A stretch of DNA of 64,000 nt from Poritiphilus flavus (GCF_009901585.1 NZ_WXYO01000004.1:62001-126000); one strand, 5' to 3'. Shown: positions 33,211 through 46,300, numbered from the stretch's first letter. Notes: generated by a model from the sequence alone, not told the origin. Numbers and translations are program-made.

Positions 33211-33476
33211 GGAATTGTCCGGTTATTTTTTGAACAGGTATCATGTATTGTGATAGGTGCGTTAAATCACGGTTGGATCAGAATAATCCGCAGGTATGAT
33301 GGAAGCCGGCGAAATATCACATGGCTTGAACCAGCAGATAAAACGAAATTTGCAAAATCCGCGAAAGTATTGAGGATGACGATATACTGTTCTGCGATCT
33401 GCAACGATAAGGGAAATATAACTGAAGTCCATGGCTGATATGGGATTTGACTTCGAAAATAGGATTGTTTAATACG

Positions 33477-34223
33477 ATGGAAATGGTTCCAAAACTGAAA
33501 GCATTTATAGTTGAGAATGAAGTTTCCTATCGGAGTTTACAGTTTATTCTAAAAAAGTACTTCCCTGAAATAGAAGTTCTGGGATTCACGGAAGATGTGG
33601 ATAAGGCTATCAGCCTGATTGGTTCCATGGAACCTGATATCGTCTTTCTGGATATTGAATTGAAAGGAGGATGCGGATTCCAGATCATAGAAAACTTTTG
33701 GAAAAAGTGCCATTTTGTGATTACCTCGTATGTGGATAAGTACGCGCTAAAAGCCATTTCCTACGATGTAACGGCCTACCTTTTAAAACCCTTAAAACTT
33801 GAAGATCTGCTTTTTGCGATTAACAAAGCCAAACACAAAGTAGAACTATCCCATAAATACAGCAAAAGGACCTTACCAAAAAAGAAAGGCGGAGGTATAA
33901 AGATACTGGCCATTCCTTCAATGGATAAAATTGAACTTATAGAGAAGAAATCCATCGTCTATCTAAAGGCGGAAGGTCGTTATACCCATATTAAGCTGAC
34001 CAGCGGGGAGACTAAGTTGGCGAGCCGGAATCTGGGAGAATTCGAGAGGCTCCTGAATCCGAATATATTCTTTCGGATCCACCATTCGTTTATCGTAAAT
34101 ATCACCCAGGTAACCAATATCAACAAGGCGGCCGGGAACTACCTGGAGCTGAAATCCGGAGAATCCATACCGGTCGCCAAAAGGAAGCTGAATTCCCTCA
34201 ATAAATTTCTGAAAATTAAGTAG
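33477..34223 (+). CDS. LytTR-family response regulator
   Basis: The start is the ATG at 33477 (MEMVPKLKAFIVENEVSYRS) rather than an upstream TTG at 33447. The 248-residue protein has a receiver domain with Asp59 in EPDIVFLDIELKGG and Lys in AYLLKPLKLEDLL. A LytTR DNA-binding domain follows (about 145-245): KKSIVYLKAEGRYTHIKLTS, FFRIHHSFIVNITQVTNI and ESIPVAKRKLNSLNKF. It has no partner sensor kinase nearby. A strong terminator follows at 34349. Confidence 0.9.
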   Translation: MEMVPKLKAFIVENEVSYRSLQFILKKYFPEIEVLGFTEDVDKAISLIGSMEPDIVFLDIELKGGCGFQIIENFWKKCHFVITSYVDKYALKAISYDVTAYLLKPLKLEDLLFAINKAKHKVELSHKYSKRTLPKKKGGGIKILAIPSMDKIELIEKKSIVYLKAEGRYTHIKLTSGETKLASRNLGEFERLLNPNIFFRIHHSFIVNITQVTNINKAAGNYLELKSGESIPVAKRKLNSLNKFLKIK

Positions 34224-34256
34224 CAGTTGCTGCTGTTTCCCTCGATTATCAAGTAT

Positions 34257-34272
34257 TTCCGCCACTTATTAC
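34257..34272. repeat. 16-bp intergenic repeat, copy 2
   Basis: TTCCGCCACTTATTAC is identical to 30156-30171. It lies 33 bp after the LytTR regulator gene, in a 263-bp gap. Confidence 0.4.
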
Positions 34273-34348
34273 TTCTAAATTCTCTTTTTGCGAATTGGTC
34301 CTTAACATTGTACAGTTTTAGTGTTCTATGGGAACGCGTTTTTGGGGT

Positions 34349-34377
34349 AAAAGGCCAGGCAGCTTGCCTGGCCTTTT
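34349..34377. terminator. Strong terminator hairpin after the LytTR gene
   Basis: AAAAGGCCAGGCA pairs perfectly (13 bp) with TGCCTGGCCTTTT around a GCT loop. The A/T tails make it usable in both directions. Confidence 0.8.
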
Positions 34378-34486
34378 CGTATGTTCAGCTTTCCCATCCC
34401 GACTGTAATGGTATAGAACCATTTATTACTTCACGTCTGGAATTCACCAAATGACGGAATACCTTCGTCATTAGTATGTTAATCTT

Positions 34487-34603
34487 ATGATCCCCAAGAT
34501 TATGATGGAGTTTATACTTATAGTTTCTATGATCTTTTTTTTCGGTGTATTGGTTTTCATCATCAGGACCGATAAAAAGGAAAGATACAGGCAGGATTAT
34601 TAA
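34487..34603 (+). CDS. Small single-TM protein (38 residues)
   Basis: The frame reads MIPKIMMEFILIVSMIFFFG, then VLVFIIRTDKKERYRQDY. It has one membrane helix and a charged cytoplasmic tail, consistent with a small membrane protein of CcoQ/KdpF-like size. It lies alone, 16 bp before the receiver-like gene. No family is assigned. Confidence 0.45.
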   Translation: MIPKIMMEFILIVSMIFFFGVLVFIIRTDKKERYRQDY

Positions 34604-34619
34604 CGTTTAATTAGCAGGT

Positions 34620-35015
34620 ATGGCCAGTCAGGAACAAAAAGAACGGGTTCTGTTCTACGATCGTATGAAAGCGCATGGAGCATACGGAAAAAAGCTTTTT
34701 CGATCGCAACGCGATTTCGAAGTTGTATTTCCCGGAACTCCGGCAATAGAAGCCAAATTCGATTACCTGATGTCCGAAAATATCAGCACCGTGGTATTTT
34801 TTGTCTATAGTAAGGAAGGGCTTTACGAATTATTGCCTTTTCTTCACAAAGGTGTGCATATTATCCTCTGTACCTCAAATGCCGAAATTAGTTGGTTGCA
34901 AAATAGTTATCCCGAGATCATTATGCTGGATATCGATGTTCCCAAGCGGGAACTTTTTAGTCGGATCGAAGCTGAAATTTCCAGGATCCAAAGGCGCAAT
35001 CTGAAGTACGCATAA
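34620..35015 (+). CDS. Receiver-like protein lacking the phosphoacceptor
   Basis: The 131-residue protein has alternating alpha/beta segments like a receiver fold (STVVFFVYSKEGLYELLPFL, VHIILCTSNAEISWLQ, EIIMLDIDVPKREL). The usual acidic pair at the N-terminus and the D in strand 3 are not at canonical places. It probably has a pseudo-receiver role. No DNA-binding domain follows. It may interact with the regulators nearby; this is inference. Confidence 0.45.
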   Translation: MASQEQKERVLFYDRMKAHGAYGKKLFRSQRDFEVVFPGTPAIEAKFDYLMSENISTVVFFVYSKEGLYELLPFLHKGVHIILCTSNAEISWLQNSYPEIIMLDIDVPKRELFSRIEAEISRIQRRNLKYA

Positions 35016-35166
35016 GGTGGTGTGATAAACAAAAAAAGCAATCCTTAGCCTGTCTTGTTATTCCAGACCCAAAGTATCAATGCTTATTAGGTATTGTTGC
35101 TAAGCAGTAGGATATAATAAAAGACAAACATAGACTTTGCTGATAACCGAAACCCTCCTCACTTTA

Positions 35167-37230
35167 TCAGTGTCTATTGACCCTCACAGTTATCCTACTG
35201 TTGGTGATTACAGTATTAGGGCGTAAGAGATTGACTTGTACGTCTGCGGATGGACTGTCCGTAGTGATATTACTGTCCGTCTGGTCCTGACTGTTTGTGA
35301 CGGTGTTGGTATAGGTCATGGAAGACAAATAAATGTTGGTCATCCAGGCCCTGGCGGTTAGGGTCATACTAACTAATTCACCCTGGGTCATAGTCCCGAT
35401 TGTCCAGTTGGGATGGCTAAATGATCCCTTTGAAACTGTCGCCGAAACAAAATCCAATCCCGTAGGAAGCAGATCTGTAACCTGGAGATTGGTCACAGGA
35501 TCGATTCCAAAACTCTCAACAGTTATATCAAAGCTTACCAATTCCCCATCGTTAACCACCAAATCCGTGGTGGATTTGTTCAATACAATATCCGGATTGC
35601 AATAGTACACCTGTATATTATTTGAATCGTAACTGCAGGGCCCTCTGGTAACCCTGAGAAAGTAGTCCCCCGCTGTGGGAGCATTGTAAGTTGCTGAGGT
35701 AGCTCCCGGGATCAGAGTGCCGTCTCCGTACCATTGATAAGCGTCAAAGGTTTCACCGCTGGCAATGCCAAGGGTAGCCCCAGGTAAACAATTCGTGCCG
35801 GTTATTTGAAGGTCTACATTCGGCACGGTATCAAATCCGGAATAGTATCCTGCAAGTCCTCTCGCTCCGTTAAATCCAAAAAAACCAACGGCAATTGGTC
35901 CGGAAGATTGTACGCTCACATCCCCGTTCAGGTTAGCGATATAAAAGGTTTTCCAATCCGATGTTCCGGCAACGGTATTAGAAGCAGGCAGGCTTACCGT
36001 GCCTCCGGAATCCGTAACGATGATGTTGCTATCGGGGGTAGCTGTTGAGGCAATAATGGTTACTCCACCCGACACGGTGATCCCCGCGGCATCCCTGATA
36101 TCCGGAATATTATCCATAGTATCGGGTAAGAGACAATTGATCGGGGCTACAAAATTAAGTCCCTGAGTATAGACCTGGCTGGAACCTGCCATACACTGAT
36201 AAGCGTATACATCCTTGGAAGTCTGAACATACATATTGGCACCAACGGAGTTGGATGAATAATTGCTACTGGGTATCTCAAAATACTCTCCGTTATTTAT
36301 AGTGGCTATAGGGGTCGCAGAACCGTTGACAAATATTTCCGTATTGTTTTGGGTCCCGATCAGAAGCGGAAATTCGGTTTGTCCGCTGCTACCTCCATTT
36401 CCTCTTACGAAGACATACTCTTTGCCAAGACTGTTTTCAGGAACCGGCTGGTCAATACCCGCATCCCGGTTAGACGCTCCTGCCTGTCGGCCGTAATTCA
36501 GGGAACCATTACTAATAACGATATCCTTATCAGAAACTATTGAAGCCCCAATCCAACCGTCTTCGTGTGCAGGAGTAGGAGAGGTGCCAATGTAAGTTTC
36601 AAAGACAAAGGATTCATTGGCATCCAACACGATCTGATAGGTATCTGCCGTTATACCCGCCCGGTTAGACCCCACTCTAAACTCGCAGTCCGGGTCGTAT
36701 CCGAAGATATCAATAGTGGTATTATCTTCTGTGGCCATAATTCCCAGGGTATTTGACTTGGAAACATGACTCCCTAAGTTAGGGACACCACCCCACTTAA
36801 AACTGGTACCCATAGCGACCCGTCCTTTTGAAGTCAGGGAGGCTGCCTGCGAATTAGACCGCCCGCGATAGTTGACATAAAAATTGTTGCCGCCCGGCGC
36901 TTCGAATCTCAAGCCACTATTTGTAAGAACCACCCCGGTATTTGTATTGTTTACAAGTGTGACGTTGTTGTCGCCGTTGGCCAGGTTATACACTGCTGAG
37001 CTGGTATTGGAAATATTAAAGGTAGCGACAGGAGTGGCATTGGTACCCTGATATACGTTGACTGTAAAAGTGGTCGTTTCCGGTGTAGACAGATACACTG
37101 CCTGTTGCTGGATTGCACCGTTATTTTGACCTTGCTTAAGCGGAGGTAAATAATGTAAATCACTTAATTGCCCATAGGAGATGAATCCTATGAACAGCAT
37201 TAAGGAAGCAACAATTTTTTTTAGGGTCAT
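35167..37230 (-). CDS. Secreted surface protein with IgGFc-binding-like and DUF11 domains
   Basis: The 687-residue protein has a signal peptide (MTLKKIVASLMLFIGFISYG). An N-terminal IgGFc-binding-protein-like region follows (about 22-470), with SDLHYLPPLKQGQNN, NTLGIMATEDNTTIDIFGYD, GRQAGASNRDAGIDQPVPEN and VYAYQCMAGSSQVYTQGLNF. An Ig/PKD-like domain (YQWYGDGTLIPGATSATYNA) and a DUF11 domain (TTDLVVNDGELVSFDITVES) come next. It ends with RPNTVITNSRITVRVNRH, an ending seen in related flavobacterial proteins. Its first 660 residues are closely paralogous to the N-terminus of the giant protein at 37373-49744. It lacks the SprB repeats and gliding C-terminal domain. Confidence 0.8.
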   Translation of the reverse strand: MTLKKIVASLMLFIGFISYGQLSDLHYLPPLKQGQNNGAIQQQAVYLSTPETTTFTVNVYQGTNATPVATFNISNTSSAVYNLANGDNNVTLVNNTNTGVVLTNSGLRFEAPGGNNFYVNYRGRSNSQAASLTSKGRVAMGTSFKWGGVPNLGSHVSKSNTLGIMATEDNTTIDIFGYDPDCEFRVGSNRAGITADTYQIVLDANESFVFETYIGTSPTPAHEDGWIGASIVSDKDIVISNGSLNYGRQAGASNRDAGIDQPVPENSLGKEYVFVRGNGGSSGQTEFPLLIGTQNNTEIFVNGSATPIATINNGEYFEIPSSNYSSNSVGANMYVQTSKDVYAYQCMAGSSQVYTQGLNFVAPINCLLPDTMDNIPDIRDAAGITVSGGVTIIASTATPDSNIIVTDSGGTVSLPASNTVAGTSDWKTFYIANLNGDVSVQSSGPIAVGFFGFNGARGLAGYYSGFDTVPNVDLQITGTNCLPGATLGIASGETFDAYQWYGDGTLIPGATSATYNAPTAGDYFLRVTRGPCSYDSNNIQVYYCNPDIVLNKSTTDLVVNDGELVSFDITVESFGIDPVTNLQVTDLLPTGLDFVSATVSKGSFSHPNWTIGTMTQGELVSMTLTARAWMTNIYLSSMTYTNTVTNSQDQTDSNITTDSPSADVQVNLLRPNTVITNSRITVRVNRH

Positions 37231-37372
37231 TTTTGGGGAACTCTTCTACTTTTTACTCTTTCTTTAGCTCATATTTTGTAAGAATAATTTAATATTCATA
37301 TAAAAATAAAGTTCATTTATTTAAAAAATTGCACAAGTCAGCTCAACGAATTCTAAAGAACCAGGCGCCTTC

Positions 37373-40300
37373 CTATCGGTAAAGCGAAAAGCTCCCTACG
37401 AATTCACGATCATCTTCAATGCCATTAAGCTTAATAATGTACCAGTAATCACCTGTCGGCAGTTCATTCAGCTGATACTGACCGTCCCAGCCATCTTCGT
37501 TCCCTTTGAATTGGTAGATTGTCCGACCGTAACGGTCAAAGATCTTAACGAAGATATTAGGGAATTGCTCTATATTTTCCGGTTTCCATATATCATTACG
37601 CCCATCGCCGTCCGGGGTAAAGAAATAAGGGATTTCTATATCAATGAACTCCATAAAGATCTCCTGGGTAATGCTACAACCGTTCTCGTCCGTAACAGTG
37701 ACCGAGTAAACTCTGGTCTCGGTGATATAAAATTCGCTGTCCGAAGTGCCCGGACCATCGTCTAAACTAAATGTATAATTTCCGGATCCACCTACGGCAA
37801 CAGCGCTAATCAGGTTAATATCCCCCTCAGCTAACTGCAATGTCAAAGGCTCAAATATGGTAACTTCAAAATCATAAGCGTTTGTACACCCATTGCTGTG
37901 AATAACCGTAATGGTGTGGCTGCCACCACTAAGACCTTCAAAGACAGGATCCAGTTGCATCAGGTTTGGATCATCCGTATCCAGTCCGTACAACACATCG
38001 CCGAGTACGGAAGAGTCTTCAAATACTACCTGCACCGAATTTGAGGTAAAACCTGATTCATTACATTCATAGGTAACCCGGGCTTCACCCGCGAGGTTAA
38101 CGCCGGGTTCTACTACAAAGGCTTCCGTTATTTCGCAGTCGTTCGCATCACGAATAAAGACTACATGTGTGCCGCTAGGCAGATCTTCATAGCTAAATAA
38201 TCCTTCAACAAAATTATTAGGATCAATGCTGTTCAGACTGGTCCGGTATGGCGCGGTTCCGCCGCTTACCTGCAGTGTTATGGTACCATCACTACTCTCA
38301 AAACAGATCTCGTCTGTTACAGTAGAGGACACGGTCAGGGCGTCAGGCTCGGTCAGGCTGAATTCAATAAACTCAAAGCAACCGTTGCTGTCCTGTACTA
38401 TAACACTGTAGTCTCCTGGAGACAGGTCTTCAAACAGATTGACCGAATCAAATTGGTTCAGGTTTGGCGAAATGGCATATTGGTAATCACCGCTACCTCC
38501 CTGGGCATCTAAAAGGATACTACCGTCATCCGCCCCTGAACAACTGATATCAGAGATCGTAGTATTGACCACTAAGGTATCGGGTTCGTCGATTTGTATT
38601 TCTATGGAAGAAGCTTCACAGTCTTCGCTTTGTACCCTTACATAATAAGTGCCTGTGGGAAGGTCCGCGAACCTGCCGTTGTTTTGGTTTGGCCTTATTT
38701 CATTAGTTAAGGCCTGGTCTGAGAACAGGGCGTATAGATAATTGCCCATACCTCCGCTTGCAACAGCTTCGATCAATGCGGTGCTGTCCCCATTGCAATT
38801 CACCTGGGCCGCGCTAAGGTCAACCGATACATCAAGGTCTTCTATGGCCTCAATACTTATTTCGTTCGATAGGGTTGAGACACAATTAAAGCTGTCTCTT
38901 ATATAGTATCTGTAATTCCCGGCTGCAATGTTTTGGAACAGATGGGTATCTGCAGCCAGGGTCTCGTTCATTGGCGTGAAGCTAATACCATCTGTACTCC
39001 AGCTATACGGACCGGTACCTCCGGAAGCGACAAGTAGTAATTCTGCCTGCAATTGGCAACTTAGCTGTTGGTTGGTTACCAACAGGGCATCCACATCAGT
39101 TGGTTCTATAATTTCTACAATACCGGTCTCAAAAGTGCAGTCCATATCGTCAATAGCCGTAATGCTATAGAAACCTGCACCCAGATTGCTGAACGTTTGA
39201 GCCGTTTGAGTGGCAGAGGCACTCAGTAGGGTAGACCCAGCCATGTCGTCGTAGGTATTTAGCACAAAACGGTAATTGGTGATCACATTCCTTGGATTGA
39301 GACTGATAGTTACAGAAGCATCTGTGTCTCCCTGACAAACAATAGCAGTATTTGAAATAGAGCCGGTAATCGGGTCTGGTAACAGAAGTTCAAATGCATT
39401 CACAAATGACTCACTACAGCCGAGGGCGTCTACTACAGTAATGGTGTATTGACCAGCGGAAAGTCCATCAAACAGATGACTGCTAACGGATGTTGCGGTT
39501 GTAGTAGTAGCTGTGCCCACATGGGTCAGATCAATAGTGTAGGGTCCCTGACCTCCTAATGGAGCGATCAAAACACTTCCCTGATCGTTGGTACAACCGA
39601 CGTCAACCAAATCAAGCGGACTTAAAGTGATAGGCGCCGGTGGTGTGGTAATACTGAAAGCTCTTACCTGGCTACATGCCGGAGAGGCGTCCTGCGAAAT
39701 TTCAACTAAATAGTTACCCGCCGGCACGGCAATAGGTGTTGTGGGTCCGTTAGTGGCCGAATTCCCGCTTAATATTGCAGGGCCGTCATCGGTTCTATCC
39801 GCAGGGGTGCCGTTAGTATCAAAGATGTTCCAGCTAAATCCGCCTGTATAGCTGGCATCTACCAGGGTAAAGCGAACGCTTCCGTTATCCCCAAAACACA
39901 CGGCATCTGCCAGTTTCTCAACCGTAATATCAAAGGTGTTAGGATCTTCCACCAGATGACCAATGGTGATCTCACATCCCGTGTTAACATTTCTGATACC
40001 AAAAGTATGATTCCCGACGGGCAAGCCTGCAAATTGATTGGAAGACTGATACACCAGGGATGGCAACAATCTGAATTCGTAGTTTGCCGGAGCGGAACCA
40101 TAGTTAGATAAACTTCCTGTAACATCAATGCTTATATCTTCATCCAGAGTAGAACAACTTATGGCGTCGTCCACGGTAATTGAAGCGCTTAGCAATTCGT
40201 CAAAGGCTGGAATACTCACCAGGGACTGTGCTGAACATCCATTATCATCAACTACTCTTACAAGTACATCTACCGCAGCGTAATTCGTATGCAAATAGAC

Positions 40301-43300
40301 CGCGTTCGTCCCGCTTTGTAAAACAGCGCTTGTGGTATTATCAATAAACTCGTATCGCACATAATTCCCGCTTCCTCCGGCTATGCTTGTGGTATTGATG
40401 GTCACAGAAGCATTGTCTATGCTGTTTCCTGCAGCACATCCGAAAGGACTAACGGCTGGCACATCAAAGGTAATTTGGTTAGGCTCTGCTATAGGAATAT
40501 TACTTAGTACGGTACTACAACCGTTTTGTCCGGTCGCCGTAATTTCATAATTACCCGGAGGCAGGTTCTCAAAACTATTGGTAGTAGAGTTGAATGTGGA
40601 AACGTTCGGGTTCAGGCTATAGGTCAGCGGACTGATCCCATTATTATCTTCAGTTATCGCAATTATTCCATCGGAAGCGCCGGAACAGCTTACATCCATT
40701 GGGTCTGCCGTAAAACTTGGCTGTGTGGCAGCAGGAACTTCAATGGTGAAGGTTCTTGAACATTCCGGACTTGCCGTATTCGTATCATAGACGTTAACCG
40801 TGTAGGTATCTGCTGTTGCAACCACGACAGTTGTAGGATTGGTGGCAAGCGTCTGCCTGGAGACCAATGTACTTGAGCTTCCCAGAACTTCATAATCATA
40901 ACTTCCGGATCCACTGCTCACTTCTATCAGGATCCCGGCTTCGTTTCCGGCTCCACAACCTAATGTGGTGTCTAGCAAAGCTGTAGCCTGGAGTGGCTGA
41001 TGGATAGTAATTGGGCTCGATGCTGTACATCCATTGCTATCTATGATGCTTACCGTATAGGCACCCGTGGCTAAGTTTGTAAATAACCCTCCATTATTCA
41101 GGTAATTTACGCCACCATCAACGGAGTAGAAAATTTGGGCGGCAGTGCTGCTTGCTGTTATAGTCAAGTTTGCAAGAGTGCCACAATTGTCTATGACTAT
41201 ATCGTCTATCGTCGGGTTGGCCGCCAGGTTGAGGTTAACACTGCCGAGACTTAGGGTACAACCGTATTGATCACTTACGGAAATTGAATAAGAACCTCCT
41301 GGCGAGTTTGCCGGAATTTCTATTGGATTATCAAGTGTTCCGGAAATTGGGGTAAACGGCGCAGGACCGCTTACATCAAAATAATAAATGCCACCACCTC
41401 CGGAAATATCAGGTATTTCGATCAGTCCCGGGCGATCACAGGCAATGTCTTGGGTGACTGCAGGCGTCCCGGTAAGCGCGTCCAACTCTTCTAACAATTC
41501 GTTTTCGGAGGCGCTGACACAGCTTGCCACCGCGCCATCCATTTTAGTTACTTCAACGAAGTAATTGCCGGTTCCCAGAGTATTAAATGTCAGTGTCTGT
41601 GGGTCGGAGAAAGGAACATTTCCACCACTATTACTTACCAGGACTGGTGTTCCTGTAGAAATGTCGTAGAAAGACCATTGCATTTCGGAACCCGGAGAAA
41701 CCGTATTCTCAACAATAGTATAGGTAATACTTCCATTATTACTACCGCTACATGATGGCGTTACCACGGAGGTTATTCCAAGGGGTTGGGTGATAAGGTT
41801 ATTCACATTGACGTTACTCTGCCTTACACAACCGGCACCGTCCCGTACGTAAAAAGTATAGGTTCGTCCGGGAACCAGGCCTGTCCATTCATACCTTCCG
41901 TGCCCCGCTGGTACTGGCATACCAAGATTATCTATACTCCCTCCGGCGATCCAGGTTGCTGTGATCGGATCAAAGTTGGCAGGGTCTTCGGAATAGGCAT
42001 ATTCATAGCCTGGTGTACCCTCATCGCCCTGTACAACTACCCTTAATTCATTACAGTTATAGACCACCGCAGAAATGGTAATATCCAGGTCATCCAAAGG
42101 ATAAGGAATGATAAAGGGCGGCAGGTCGGTCTGGCAAATAGTGTTACCCAGACCATCAACAGTTCTCAGGGAAGGATTAACGGTTTCGCCGGAAATATAA
42201 TCCCGGAATTGATCCGAGCTTTGCCAGCTTGCACCCGCATCATCGCTAAATTCTACTGTTCCAATGGTTGTTGGGTATCCTGAAAAATCAAAACCAAAAT
42301 CCAAACTGGTTCCGCTACAGTCCATAGGAGTTACCCCGCTTACGGTTCCAACCAGTTCGTCAGGGTTATTTATGGTTATTGGAGTATCGCTAAGTGAGCA
42401 TCCGTGTGTATCTGTAATTATAATGGTGTAATCCCCGGCTAATAAGTTAAGGAATGCATAGTTGTTTGTCAGTACATTGTTAACCGTTTGATCAGAGGCG
42501 CCACCATTGTCCAGGTCTACAATTTCAATGGTATAAGGACCGTCACCAGAGGTGATATTGACGTCTATGGATCCCATTCCATCATGACATTCCGGGTCGG
42601 TAAACGTTGTATTGAACGCCAAAACAGCAGCGTTGGCAACAGTCACGGTTTCCATATATTGACAGTAAGGAGAGCTACCGGAATTATCACGAACATAAAC
42701 ATCGTAACTACCCGCTGTGGCACTGCTTATAACCGTGGAGTTTGTCGCTACAAAATCCGTGTCAAGTACGGTAGAGCCTGAGGTTAGGAAAGCATAGACA
42801 TAAGTTCCATCTCCCCCTGAAGCGTTTATCGTAATACTCCCGTCCGCACAACCAGTCACATCAACGGTGTCTACCGTAGCCGTTAACACTGACTCTATAT
42901 CAACCAGCTGAGGCCCTGCGGCGCAACCGTAAGAATCTGCGACCTCAATATTGTAGGACCCATCAGCGAGACCGTTAAAAGTATAGGTAGTCGCTGTGGC
43001 AGGAGTAGGGGTCAACCAGGCTCCACCATCGATCCTGAAGGTGTAATCGCCATTTCCTGATGTGACATTAACCGTAATGGTTGCATTGTTGGACCCGTCA
43101 TAACAAGCCGTCGAAGTAGTTGTAAAGCTTATAGCCTGTAGTGGATCTACGGTAACAGCTGCTGCTGACAAGGCTTCACAATTGTTGTTATCCCGTACCC
43201 GGACGAGGTAATCGCCATCCGGTATGTTCGTAAATGTGTTATTGGTTTGATAGGCCACCACTATACCTCCTACTGTATCTTCCAATTGATATTCATAGCC

Positions 43301-46300
43301 CGGGCTGCCTCCGCTTACAGAAGCCTCCAGAGTTGCACCGGTATTGAAACAGCTGAAAGCCGTAGTGATACTAAGGCCTGGCACAAGTGCTGCCGGTTCA
43401 GTGAGTGTAGCAGGGAAACTTACGGAACAACTGTTATCGTCCGCTTTGCGAACCAGAACTGAATAATTTCCATCTGCAAGTGTGGCAGCGGTGGTGACAG
43501 GAGAACTTGTGGAACCAATCCAATTCGTACCGCCATCCAGCGAGTATTCAAAACCGGCTACCGCGTCAAAATTAGATACCTCAAATCGAATAGCTCCGTC
43601 TGATGTACCGTTACAACTTGGCTCCGTAACGCTCAAAAACTGTGCTGCAAAGGCCTGGTCAGGCTCTATGACTACAGCTATGTCCTGTGTCCTCTCGCAT
43701 ACTTCCGGCAGTTGAAAGGCCTCAATATCGTCCAGGATCAGGTCATTGCCAAAGTCACTGTTCAAATTAGTCCTTAGTACTATATCCACTACAGTGTTCG
43801 CGCCTGGATTTAGATTGAAAGTGAAGTTATGCCAGTCGTCCGCGTTGTTGTTCTTTGGAACGTCTCCCGTGGTGGCAGTTGCCAACACTGTTCCTGAAGT
43901 ATCCACCAATTCTATCAATACATCTGGGTTGTTACCGTTAGCGGATGTTATTAACAGGTTATAAGCCCAGAAAGACAAAGTGATATCCCTGTTTGCAAGT
44001 ACTTCAATTCCTCTTCGTGCCCATAGTATGCCGTTATCTCCGGCCAGGGTGCTTACATCTATGGCCAGAAAGCGCCCGTCTGCCAGGCCTGTATGGTCAT
44101 TTGGGCTCAGCCATCCCGGAATAGGGTTAGTCACGAAGTTGGTTACCGTATATTCTCCGTTCACCAATATACCGGCCGGACCAAGGTTACAAGGTGTAGT
44201 ACTGCCATCCTGAGGTTCATAACAATATCCAGGGCCTATTTCGCCTATTTGAGTTGTAGGACCCGAACCAAAATTCTCAAAAAACAAGGTACTCTGAGCT
44301 GGTGTAATACTGCTGGAATAACCTACAGTGAGCACATACGAACCATCAGTCAGGTTTGTAAATACATTGTTGTCCGCAGGACTGTTTGGCGTACCGTCAA
44401 GAGCATAGGTATAGGTAAAATCGGTGGTATTTGATGTAGATACCGTCAGTGTTCCAAGGCCGTCGCAAGCATAGTCCAAAGCAGTTGTCAGGTCCGGATC
44501 CGGTACCACTACAGGTACAGTGAGATCCATATTGAAAGTACAACCTAAAGCATCCTGAACGATGAGCTGGTAATCTCCGGGTAGCAGAAATCTTTGATGA
44601 TTCGCATCGAAATTACTTCCACCATCAAAGCTGTATTCGTAGGGTGCCTGACCGCCGTTGGCGTTCAGTATTTTTACCGATGCTCCAGCCGGGTTACAGG
44701 AGGCATCCTCAACAATGGCCGCAGAAGCCGTAAGCCTGAAGGGCTGATCAATTTCATAATCCAGGGTTTCCACACAACCTGAGCCCCCATTGCCACTGGA
44801 GTCCATTACCGTAATGGTGTAAAAGCCAGCCGGAAGGTTTACAAAAGTGTCGCTTGTTTGGTAATTGGAGCCACCGTCCAGACTGTACTGGTAAGGGGTG
44901 GTTCCTCCTGTAACGGATACAGTAAGCGAAGCCGTGGAAGAATCAGCACAAACAATACCAGAATGCGCAGCCGATAAAGAAAGTCCTCCTGGTTCTTCTA
45001 CTGTCACTGTGTTTGAGATCGCCGAGCAACCACTGTTATCAAAAACAATGAACTCATAATCTCCATCTTCATTAGGAAAATAGGTAGTGGGTGTGCCACG
45101 ATATCCAAATAAAAAGTTCGTTGCTGTCTGCAATGCGGATGCAGGTATATCAGCGGGACTAGCGTACAGATCTGCACCGTCCTTGCTCCATATGGCCATT
45201 TGATAATCCGGATTCGGATTGCCACCAGATGGGGTCAGCGTAACGATTCCAGCGGTACAGGTGATATTTTCCGCTGTTAGCGCCGTCAGTGTCAGCTCAG
45301 GGATCTCATCTACCCTGATCTGTTGGGTATCGCTACAGCCATCATCTGTGGTGGTAATTACGATATAATCCCCCGGATTAACATTGGTGAAAGTATGTGT
45401 ATTGTCTGTTGTAGCCAGGCGGTTGTCAATAAAAGTACCCTGACCTCCATTGCTACCATCGTCCAATCTTAGTTCATAATGGTATAGCGGCAACACATTC
45501 AGGGCCTGTACGGTAATGGTTCCCAATTGATTGCAATCCGCGGGTGTTGAGCTGAGGTCTACCTGATAATCCCTTTCCAGAATTCCAATGTCTTCAGTTT
45601 CAAAAATACAACCACCGGAAATGGGATCACCAGTGAGCGGGTTCAGTTGCGTTACCTGCACTTTGTAAGTTCCACTGCTGTTGATGTTAAAATCAGGGCC
45701 ATTATCATCGGCAAAAGGCACAACAATATTATTGTTCGAAGCGTCTACCAGCTGAAAACCATAATTTGTACCAATATTGGTTATTCGGATATTACCAGGA
45801 GTGCTGCAAAGGATATCTGAAGCCGTGTGCAGTATGTCTAAAGTATTTTTGAAAACATTGAAGTAAAAACGGCTAAAACAGCCATTCTGGTAATTGATCA
45901 CCACCCGGTACCTGCCACTGTCTGTAACCGTATAATTCGGCTGAGTAGCCAGGTTATTCCAGGTACAGCTACCATCGGTATTCGCGCAATCGTCTCCGGC
46001 ATCGGAGCAGCTTGTCTCATCCAGTTGTTGCCAGATGATGCTGTCCGCATCGGTGATCCCTAATTGAATGGTGGCTTCATCGTTTTCGCCACAAAGGAAT
46101 ATTTTAGGTAAGAGGGAACCGTCTATGGCACAGCTCGCAATCTCCCCTTGAAGGTCATTGTCAGGATCACCGTCCGCATTTACCTGATTAAAGTAGTCTA
46201 TTATGGGGTTGGTCTGTGTTGTACCGAAACGCTCTACAGTAATAAGTTCTACAAGATCCGGACAACCGCTTGCACCCGACTTTTCTACGATGTAATTACC

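Noticed and set aside
33250-33438. 62-residue plus-strand open frame before the LytTR gene
   Set aside because: It has no recognised domain and the region is better explained as intergenic sequence.
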